A DNA stretch of 64,000 nucleotides from positions 2,604,001-2,668,000 of the forward strand of contig OZ250179.1 in assembly GCA_965238125.1 (NCBI GenBank), written 5' to 3'. Positions 17,515 through 24,076 of this stretch are shown here, piece by piece. The DNA comes from UBA6623 sp965238125. GTDB taxonomy: Bacteria > Acidobacteriota > Terriglobia > Bryobacterales > UBA6623. The notes beneath the pieces were generated by a model that did not search any database, was not told the origin of the DNA, and saw only the letters and a list, made by a program, of their open reading frames with translations. The position numbers and the translations under genes were made by a program. Positions within the stretch are counted from its first letter, which is position 1, and every line of letters starts with the position of its first letter.

Positions 17515-18590
17515 AATGACACCTTTTGGTGTTGCCGTACGTATTCTTATGTATGGGAACACCGAAAGGAAAGCGCCGCGATTTCGAAGCATTGGAGAAA
17601 CGCCGTTTCGAAGCGATGCGTTTGCTCGATGAAGGACTCAATCAGTCCGAAACCGCCAGGCGTCTGACAGTCGCCCGCCAAACCGTCAGTGAGTGGCGAC
17701 GACAGTACCTGGCGCAAGGCGAGGCCGGGCTGCGCAAGGCCGGCCGCGCCGGCCGCAAGCCGCTATTAGACGCCACGCAGCTCGAACGCCTGGAGATCCT
17801 GCTGCTCGAAGGCCCCGAGGCGCACGGCTTCCCGACGCCGTTGTGGAGCTGTCCGCGGGTGGCTCGTCTGATCCGAGACGAGTTCGGCGTGCGCTATCAC
17901 GAGGGCCATGTCTGGAAGATCCTGCGGGCGCTCGGCTGGAGCCCGCAACGCCCGGTCGGCAAAGCCCGCGAGCGCAACGAAGAGGCCATCCGCGACTGGA
18001 AGTGCAAGAGGTGGCCGGCCATTAAAAAAAAGCCCGCAAACAAGACCGCACGATCGTCTTCATCGACGAAAGCGGATGGAGTCAGAAGCCGCATCGTTGC
18101 CGCACCTGGGCGCCGCGCGGCGAGACGCCGCTGCTGGAGTTCAACTTCAATTGGCAGAAGCTTTCGGTGTCGGCCGGGTTGACGTTGCGCAACTTTTACT
18201 TTCGGCTCTATCCCGGCGCGATTGGCGAGTTGGAGGTCATCGACTTTCTGCAGGCCTTGGTTCGCCACATGGACGGCCCGTTGATGATCGTCTGGGACCG
18301 CTTGCCGGCGCATCGCAGTCGGATGGTGCGAGAGTTCATTGAACTCTCGCAAGGCCATATCGTGACGGAGTATTTGCCGGCGTATGCGCCGGAGCTGAAT
18401 CCGGTGGAATACATCTGGGCGTACTGGAAACAGCACGAGTTGCCGAACGTCTGTCCGAAGGACTACTGGGAACTCGACGAACGTGCCCGCAAAACGCTGC
18501 GGCGCATGCGCCGCAAACCGCGCTTGATTACCGCTTTCTGGAAACAGTCTTCTCTTTGTCTCGATTGACAGGATATTATGCGAGACTCAA
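17497..18590 (+). mobile_element. IS630-family element, copy 3, complete, 1094 bp
   Basis: TA abuts both ends (17495-17496 and 18591-18592). It is inserted in IS1380 copy 4 on the left and lies 9 bases from the aminotransferase start codon on the right. Because its two flanks do not come from one target, it probably recombined with another IS630 copy or caused an adjacent deletion. It is a direct repeat of copy 2 about 2.5 kb away. Confidence 0.93.
17553..18568 (+). CDS. IS630 family transposase, two frames joined by -1 frameshift
   Basis: The start frame ('MGTPKGKRRDFEALEKRRF') reaches 8 A at 18024-18031. A -1 slip on A-AAA-AAG there gives 'AIKKKARKQDRTIVFIDESG' and continues to 'FWKQSSLCLD', about 338 residues. 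The Asp-Asp-Glu set is visible in 'VFIDESGW', 'IVWDRLPAHR' and 'LNPVEYIW'. Of the two near-identical copies this is the one likely to be functional. Confidence 0.88.
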
Positions 18591-18601
18591 TAGTTACCGC
18601 C

Positions 18602-19720
18602 ATGGAAGCCCTCTCTGTCTACCGCAACGAGTTCCCCGTTACCGAAAGTTACACCTATCTGAACCACGCCTCGGTCAGTCCGCTGCCCCGCCGTGCGGCC
18701 GAGGCGATGCGCGGACTCATCGACGATCAGCACCGCCACGGTTCCACCCACTACGGCGAATGGGTCGAAAACGGCGCAGCCCTGCGCCGCTCGGCCGCCG
18801 AGTTGCTCCATGCCTCGCCCGAGGAAATCGCCGTCGTCAAGAATACTTCCGAGGGCCTCGCCGTCATCGCGAACGGCCTCGATTGGAAACCCGGCGACAT
18901 CGCCGTCGGCGTGACCGGCGAATTTCCGGCCAACTATTTCCCCTGGAAGCGCCTCGATCGGCGGGGCGTGAAACTACGCTGGGCCGAGCAGCGCAGCGGC
19001 CGCGTCGAGCTCGACGACATCGACCGCGCCTGCTGCGGCGCCCGCCTGCTCGCCATCAGCTTCGTGCAATACCTCAGCGGGTTCCGCATCGACCTGGACG
19101 CCGTGGGCGAGATCTGCCGGCGGCGCGATTGCCTGCTCGTGGTCGACGCGGTTCAGGGGCTCGGGCCGTTCCCGATCGACGTCAAGAAATCCCGCATCCA
19201 TGCCCTTTGCGCCGCCTCGCACAAATGGCTGCTGGGCCCCGAGGGTCTGGGGATTCTCTTCGTCGACCGCGACCTGATCCCCGAGGTAGACCCCGTCGAA
19301 TTCGGCTGGATGAACGTCGAGGGCTGGTCCGGTTACAGCCTGGAGGAGAAGCTCGAGCCCGGAGCAGCTCGTTATGAATGCGGAACCATTAACACCTGTG
19401 GTTGCTATGGATTGCGGTCATCGATTGATCTCTTTCTTGAGGTGGGAGTCGAGCGTATGAACAAGCAAATACACCACCTTGCCGATCTGATCGTCGCCGA
19501 GGCCGGCGAAAAGGGCTACGAGCCGATGACCGCCCGCGACGAGGATTGCGGCTCGGGCATCGTAACTCTAGTCAAACCGGGTATCGACGCGGTCGAAACA
19601 GCCGCGAAGATGGCGAACAAGGGGGTCTCGGTATCGGCGCGCGGCGGTGGAATTCGGGCCGCGCCGCACTTTTACCAAAACGAGGACGACGTGCGCCGAT
19701 TCGTCGATTTACTCCCCTGA
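18602..19720 (+). CDS. Class V aminotransferase, cysteine desulfurase-like
   Basis: A 372-residue PLP enzyme. The PLP lysine lies in 'ALCAASHKWLLGPEGLG' (about residue 205), preceded by the pyridine-binding 'LLVVDAVQGLGPFPID'. The N-terminal 'YLNHASVSPLPRRA' and 'VVKNTSEGLAVIANG' are typical of the isopenicillin N epimerase/cysteine desulfurase-like branch; the substrate is not clear. ATG at 18602 fits the family start. An upstream ATG at 18578, inside the IS630 end, is in frame ('MRDSIVTAMEALS') and has AGGA before it, so the gene may now be translated as an IS fusion. It overlaps the next gene tail to tail by 12 bases. Confidence 0.9.
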   Translation: MEALSVYRNEFPVTESYTYLNHASVSPLPRRAAEAMRGLIDDQHRHGSTHYGEWVENGAALRRSAAELLHASPEEIAVVKNTSEGLAVIANGLDWKPGDIAVGVTGEFPANYFPWKRLDRRGVKLRWAEQRSGRVELDDIDRACCGARLLAISFVQYLSGFRIDLDAVGEICRRRDCLLVVDAVQGLGPFPIDVKKSRIHALCAASHKWLLGPEGLGILFVDRDLIPEVDPVEFGWMNVEGWSGYSLEEKLEPGAARYECGTINTCGCYGLRSSIDLFLEVGVERMNKQIHHLADLIVAEAGEKGYEPMTARDEDCGSGIVTLVKPGIDAVETAAKMANKGVSVSARGGGIRAAPHFYQNEDDVRRFVDLLP

Positions 19721-20518
19721 GACTTCAGCGACCAGCGGAGCTGGCGAGAGGTCTTCGGGTGGTTGGGTGGGGAGGGTTTCGAGTGTCAGGCGTTGACGAG
19801 GGGGTAGGGCCTCGAACGACTCGTTGAGCGAATCTTCGCTAATCAGCCCCTTCTCCATGCGCGCGCCGGCATACATTTGGTGCAGCGCTTCCCAAAACTC
19901 ACTGCCCGAGGTGAAATTCGGCTCTTCACCGAACGCCAGCACCTTGATCGTATCGGTGAGCCGCTCGGCCCAGGTTCGCGCAATACGCTTGGCGTCGTCG
20001 TCGCCGGCGAGAACGAGGTCTTCGGGTGCGATAGCCACGACAGGTTGGGCCTCGGTCCCGTCTTCCTCGGTCAAGACAATGACCGGCAGCTCGGTCGAGT
20101 CGTTGTCGATACGCAGCGTCTTGCCCGGCTCCTCGACCGCGATGTCAATGATCTGTTGGAGCTGATCAACCAGTTCCTTGGCCCGCACCGCCCCGACGCC
20201 GCTGTCGAGCGGGTCGTTGATCATGAAGACGGCGACTTGATTGACCTTGATGGCGACGGGAACTCCCGACGTGCGTCCATCGTTGGGTAACAGCGAATAG
20301 GAGACTTCGGGGACCGGCAAATTCGTCGAAATATTGCCGCCCTGCAGATAGTAGATCAGCCCCAGCACTCCCAGCATCAGCGGAATTGCCGCGCGCGTCG
20401 AATTGCGCTTGAAACGGGACTTGATCGTATCGCCGGTAATGCGGTCGGCAAACGTAAACTCACTGCCCTGGGGCTCGTCGGGCCGTGGAGAGGGCCGCGG
20501 AGGCGTATCAGCACTCAT
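19709..20518 (-). CDS. Membrane-anchored hypothetical protein
   Basis: A 269-residue protein with a Pro-rich N-terminus, one membrane segment at about residues 42-60 ('AAIPLMLGVLGLIYYLQGG') and an extracytoplasmic domain rich in acidic residues. Stretches such as 'VAIKVNQVAVFMINDP' and 'ELVDQLQQIIDIAVEEPGK' look structured. I do not recognise the family. It converges with the aminotransferase. The 295 bases between it and the next gene hold no recognised gene. Confidence 0.7.
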   Translation of the reverse strand: MSADTPPRPSPRPDEPQGSEFTFADRITGDTIKSRFKRNSTRAAIPLMLGVLGLIYYLQGGNISTNLPVPEVSYSLLPNDGRTSGVPVAIKVNQVAVFMINDPLDSGVGAVRAKELVDQLQQIIDIAVEEPGKTLRIDNDSTELPVIVLTEEDGTEAQPVVAIAPEDLVLAGDDDAKRIARTWAERLTDTIKVLAFGEEPNFTSGSEFWEALHQMYAGARMEKGLISEDSLNESFEALPPRQRLTLETLPTQPPEDLSPAPLVAEVSGE

Positions 20519-20813
20519 AAAACAATAGATCGCAATTGGGCGGGATGGGGTTTCACTTCATTGTACCGGGCGGGGCAAATTTATTCGGAGGGGATGGTCT
20601 TGGGCCGACGTCCGGCGCGAGTGCCTGTAAACGCCGAGCTTGCCACAAACGCTACGCGCCGCGCCGGCCCGCGATCGGACACAGCGAGGCTGAGGCATGG
20701 TGAGAGGCTGGGGAAGGGACTGTGGGCCGCCCCGAATACGCTACCATCTACAGTCAACCGCCTAACCCGAGGCGACATCGGCGCGGGCCGCGCTCCGCGC
20801 TCGCGGAGGAACC

Positions 20814-21818
20814 ATGGAACCCGTTCGTTGGGGCATTATCAGCACCGCCAGGATCGGCCTTGATCTGGTCATCCCGGCTATGCAGCAGAGCGACAGTTGT
20901 GACATCGTCGCGATCGGCTCGCGTAACCTCGAAGCGGCGCAAAAAGCCGCTTCCAAGTTGGCCATCCCGAAAGCCTACGGTTCCTACGAAGAGCTACTCG
21001 CCGACCCCGACATCGAGGCCGTCTACAACCCCCTGCCCAATCACCTGCACGTTCCGTGGTCGATCAAGGCCGCCGAGGCGGGCAAACATGTGCTCTGCGA
21101 AAAGCCGCTCTCGATGGACGCCGCCGAGGCGCAAACACTGCTCGACGCCCGCAATCGCACCGGCGTGCTGATGCAGGAGGCCTTCATGGTCCGCAGTCAC
21201 CCGCAGTGGGTGCGCGCCCGCGAGGTCGTGCGCAGCGGACAAATCGGCGAGCTGCGGGCGGTTCAGGGCTTCTTCAGCTACTACAACACCGATCCGACGA
21301 ACATCCGAAACATGGCCGACATCGGCGGCGGCGGCATCTACGACATCGGCTGCTATCCAACCGTCGGTTCGCGCTTCGTTTTCGAGGACGAGCCTACCCG
21401 CGTCGTCGCCCTGATCGAATACGACCCCGTCATGAAGACCGACCGGCTGGCGAGCGCCATTCTCGACTTTCCCGCCGGACAGGCGAGTTGGGTTTGCAGC
21501 ACGCAACTCTCCCCTTATCAGCGCATGCAAATTGTCGGGACGAAAGGCCGCGTTGAGATTGAGATTCCTTTCAACGCACCTTCCGATCGTCCCTGCCGCC
21601 TTTGGGTCGATGACGGTAGCGGCGGACACGACACGACCGGGGCGGTCTTGGAGGAGATCGACACCTGCAATCAGTACGAGATTCAAGGCCGGTTGTTCTC
21701 GGAAGCCGTCCGCGGCATCACGCCGATCGAGTTCCCGCTCGAAAACGCGGTGGCCAATATGAAGATCATCGACGCCTTGTTCCGCTCGGGGGAAGTAGGC
21801 GGCTGGGTGAATTTGTAG
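20814..21818 (+). CDS. Gfo/Idh/MocA family oxidoreductase
   Basis: A 334-residue NAD(P)-dependent oxidoreductase of sugars or cyclitols. The N-terminal Rossmann start is 'WGIISTARIG', and the family signature 'HVLCEKPLS' carries the Lys that contacts cofactor and substrate, at about residue 97. The C-terminal domain includes 'DIGGGGIYDIGCYPTVGSR', whose Asp, Gly and Tyr line the active site. The 'EKP' is canonical and no signal peptide is present, in contrast to the broken Tat-signal paralogue at 23.4-23.7 kb. GGAGGAACC precedes the ATG. Confidence 0.93.
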   Translation: MEPVRWGIISTARIGLDLVIPAMQQSDSCDIVAIGSRNLEAAQKAASKLAIPKAYGSYEELLADPDIEAVYNPLPNHLHVPWSIKAAEAGKHVLCEKPLSMDAAEAQTLLDARNRTGVLMQEAFMVRSHPQWVRAREVVRSGQIGELRAVQGFFSYYNTDPTNIRNMADIGGGGIYDIGCYPTVGSRFVFEDEPTRVVALIEYDPVMKTDRLASAILDFPAGQASWVCSTQLSPYQRMQIVGTKGRVEIEIPFNAPSDRPCRLWVDDGSGGHDTTGAVLEEIDTCNQYEIQGRLFSEAVRGITPIEFPLENAVANMKIIDALFRSGEVGGWVNL

Positions 21819-21893
21819 TCAGTCTCCCCACCGGAGAACTGCGATTGCCCCCAAACCTGCGAAGAAAGAGGAGTTGTCAGCCATTTGACATAC

Positions 21894-21908
21894 TAAGTCA
21901 ATGACTTA
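21894..21908. promoter_or_regulatory. Palindrome ahead of the toxin-antitoxin operon, likely operator
   Basis: TAAGTCA-A-TGACTTA is a perfect 15-base palindrome ending 2 bases before the toxin ATG. TTGACA lies just to its left. Type II toxin-antitoxin operons are usually repressed by their antitoxin at such a site; the XRE antitoxin encoded downstream is the obvious candidate binder. Confidence 0.55.
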
Positions 21909-21910
21909 CA

Positions 21911-22210
21911 ATGAATACGCATTTCGAATGGGATCCAGGCAAGGAGCAAATCAATCAGCGAAAGCATGGGCTCTCGTTCGACCAAGCCAAGGAGCTCCTC
22001 GTCGGCGGCGAGAACTGTCTGGACATCCACGATGAACTGCATTCAGACGAGGAGGACCGCTTCATTGCAATTGGCCGTATATCAGCCGGAGTCATCGTGG
22101 TTGTCTACACGGAGCGCCGGGACGACGTCATACGGATCATGAGCGCGCGGAAGGCTACACCGAGGGAAATTCGCCTCTTCCACCACTATCTTGGAGGTAC
22201 CGATGGCTGA
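21911..22210 (+). CDS. brnT: BrnT-type ribonuclease toxin
   Basis: A 99-residue protein with the BrnT layout: N-terminal 'FEWDPGKEQINQRKHGLSF', then 'EEDRFIAIGRISAGVIVVVYTERRD', and the C-terminal 'IRIMSARKATPREIRLF'. BrnT is a RelE-fold mRNA-degrading toxin. The Arg-rich C-terminal motif is the usual active region. The stop overlaps the start of the antitoxin gene by 8 bases (ATGGCTGA), so the two are translationally coupled. Confidence 0.9.
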   Translation: MNTHFEWDPGKEQINQRKHGLSFDQAKELLVGGENCLDIHDELHSDEEDRFIAIGRISAGVIVVVYTERRDDVIRIMSARKATPREIRLFHHYLGGTDG

Positions 22211-22496
22211 CGACACGCGCGAGTTGACCGAAGAAGACTTTGCACGGGCCATACCGCGCAAGCAGCGGGAACGCATCATGCGCGGGCGCATTGACCCGGT
22301 GAAAGACATTGCGGCCCTGCGTCGATTCGCCGGGCTCACGCAGGAGCAGTTCGCCGAAGCGCTCAGTATCAGCGTGCATACCTTGCGGAATTGGGAGCAG
22401 GGTCGGCGAAGCCCGGAGGGTCCTGCGTTGGCTCTGCTGCGCGTTGCGGCTCGGCACCCGCGAGTGTTGCGCGAAAACCTCGCGGCCCCTGCTTGA
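22203..22496 (+). CDS. XRE-type HTH antitoxin partner of BrnT
   Basis: A 97-residue protein. The N-terminus ('ELTEEDFARAIPRKQRERI') is the likely toxin-wrapping segment; the C-terminal half is an XRE helix-turn-helix ('RRFAGLTQEQFAEALSI' and 'VHTLRNWEQGRRSPEG'). Classical BrnA antitoxins carry a ribbon-helix-helix domain, so this pair is a BrnT with an XRE antitoxin. The start at 22203 is preferred over an upstream in-frame ATG at 22191, because it gives the ATGGCTGA overlap with the toxin stop. Confidence 0.85.
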   Translation: MADDTRELTEEDFARAIPRKQRERIMRGRIDPVKDIAALRRFAGLTQEQFAEALSISVHTLRNWEQGRRSPEGPALALLRVAARHPRVLRENLAAPA

Positions 22497-22543
22497 CCGC
22501 CGGTACTTTCAAAGCCTGCACGCGGCCCGGCCTCGAAGCGACC

Positions 22544-23368
22544 GTGAGTATTGAAGTTCACCAAGAGCGCGAGTTCTACGACGACGCCTATGCGGAGCAC
22601 CTGGCGGTCGAAGGGGACGCGCTGGCTTGTGATCGGGAAATCCTCGAACGTCAATTCAATGATCCGGCGAGCCCGATGTATGAACGCCGCCGGCTTTACC
22701 AGGGCGCGCTGGACCGCATCCTTGAAGCTCTGCCGCGCTGTCGCAACGTCCTCGACTACGCCTGCGGAACCGGCGAGTGGGGGGTGATGATGGCGACCGA
22801 AGGCGCGCAAGCGGCCTTGCTCGACCTCTCGCCGGTCGGCGTCGAAATCGGGCTGCGTCGCGCTCGCGCCTCGGGCGTGGGGGATCGCGTGCGGGGATTC
22901 GCTTGCGATGCCGGCGATCTGAGTTGCTTCGCCGACGGGGAGTTCGACTTGATCTACGCCGGCGCGGCGGTCCATCACACGATGAAGTACCCCAACGCCT
23001 TGGCCGAGTTGCTGCGCGTGCTCAAGCCCGGCGGACTACTGGTGCTGGCGGAGGGCTACGGCAACAACCCCGTCCTCAACGCCGCGCGCCGATTGCGGGC
23101 GCGTGTCAGCGGCGAGCCCGAGGAAGCCGGCGAAGGAATCATCTTTTCGGACGGCGACGTGGAGACTCTCCGCCGTCACATGAGCCGAGTTGACATTACG
23201 CCGCTCAATCTCTTCGCCATGACCAAGAGGTTGTTTCGCGGACGCTTCGAATCGCCGACCGTGCGGGGGGTGATGCGCCTTCTCGAAGCTCTTGACGCCG
23301 CCGTGCTGCGCCTGGCGCCGTTTCTAAAGCGCTATTGCGGCGAGCTGGTCGTCGCGGCCGTGAAGTGA
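22544..23368 (+). CDS. Class I SAM-dependent methyltransferase
   Basis: A 274-residue protein with the SAM-binding motif I 'VLDYACGTGEWGVMMA' (about residue 70), acidic 'LLDLSPVGVEIG' and motif IV-like 'FDLIYAGAAVHHT', followed by 'LRVLKPGGLLVLAE'. The substrate is unknown. The frame is open back to 22391 but overlaps the antitoxin gene in another frame. GTG at 22544 ('VSIEVHQEREFYDD') fits, leaving 47 bases after the antitoxin stop. Confidence 0.85.
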   Translation: MSIEVHQEREFYDDAYAEHLAVEGDALACDREILERQFNDPASPMYERRRLYQGALDRILEALPRCRNVLDYACGTGEWGVMMATEGAQAALLDLSPVGVEIGLRRARASGVGDRVRGFACDAGDLSCFADGEFDLIYAGAAVHHTMKYPNALAELLRVLKPGGLLVLAEGYGNNPVLNAARRLRARVSGEPEEAGEGIIFSDGDVETLRRHMSRVDITPLNLFAMTKRLFRGRFESPTVRGVMRLLEALDAAVLRLAPFLKRYCGELVVAAVK

Positions 23369-23390
23369 CGCGGTGTGTCGCGGCGCGCCC

Positions 23391-23674
23391 TCAGCCTTCC
23401 TCGATTTGACGCGTTCGCGGATCGAAGACCATTCGCCGTCCGCTCCACATCGCATTCACGGCCATGATGCAGGCGATCGAGTGCCCATAACCGGCGATCG
23501 GCGGGGCATAGAGGTCGCCCGGCGCCCGCCGGGGCCGATCACGCCGACCCGGATCGTGTCGTTCGCGGAGGCTGTTTGTGCGCCCCCGGCCGCGGAGAGA
23601 GCCGCCAAGCCTGCGCCCCCCGCCGCGGCCCTTGTCAGAAACTGCCGTCGATCAATGTTCTTTCGCGCCATCAA
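23391..23674 (-). pseudogene. Gfo/Idh/MocA oxidoreductase with internal deletion
   Basis: The 5' part encodes a twin-arginine signal ('RRQFLTRAAAGGAGLAALS') and the start of a Rossmann fold ('IRVGVIGPGGR'). The reading then jumps to the C-terminus in another frame ('GYGHSIACIMAVNAMWSGRR', then 'FDPRTRQIEEG' and stop). Most of the gene, several hundred codons, is missing, with a frameshift at the joint. Periplasmic oxidoreductases of this type are common in Acidobacteriota and Planctomycetes. Confidence 0.8.
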
Positions 23675-23789
23675 GAGTGCCTCCTCGATCGAGCCGATTA
23701 CAGCGCCGAAATCATGGTGTCGGGGGACAACCCTGCGTCGAAACCAGAGCGTTTCGAATCCTAGGTGGAGGGGGCAGGCAACCTCGACG

Positions 23790-23815
23790 GGCAGGCCTGG
23801 AGACCTGCCCCACTG
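23790..23815. repeat. Short palindromic repeat, also at 29362-29387
   Basis: GGCAGGCCTGGAGACCTGCC followed by CCACTG occurs here and again at 29362-29387, in both places between genes. GGCAGG pairs with CCTGCC. It looks like a small interspersed extragenic palindrome; its role is unknown. Confidence 0.6.
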
Positions 23816-23895
23816 CGCGGCTGCATCGGAAACTACTTTTTGGAGCCCACCACCACTCGCTCCGCAGGTAGCCCGCGAACGCAGCGAAGGAAGCT

Positions 23896-24076
23896 AGTCC
23901 GCATTTCTCACCGCCTGACGGGCAAAGCGCACGATAGGCCCGCCAGTACTTCGTTGCGGTTGCTCGCCGTGCTCACCGTACTGTTCAAGTACGCCTCCGC
24001 GCGCCAAGCGGCGCGCGCCTTGTACTGACGGGCCTCTCACGCACTTTGCCTCGCCAGGCGATGAGAAAAGCGGGCT
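23896..24076. repeat. 181-bp palindromic interspersed element, copy 1
   Basis: It starts AGTCCGCATTTCTCACCGC and ends GCGATGAGAAAAGCGGGCT, which are inverted versions of each other; the outer 55 bases of each side can pair over most of their length. Copies 2 (33757-33937) and 3 (40126-40306) have exactly the same length. It carries no gene. Its right end forms part of the stop codon of the amidase gene. Confidence 0.9.

Noticed and set aside
15011..18590. Composite transposon formed by IS630 copies 2 and 3
   Set aside because: The segment between them is only the tail of the interrupted gene, repeats and a truncated IS1380; no cargo gene, and the outer flanks fit separate insertions plus deletion.
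21886..21911. TTGACA-N16-TACAAT as the brnT promoter
   Set aside because: The -10 box would overlap the ATG, putting the transcript start inside the coding region; only the palindrome is kept as a likely operator.
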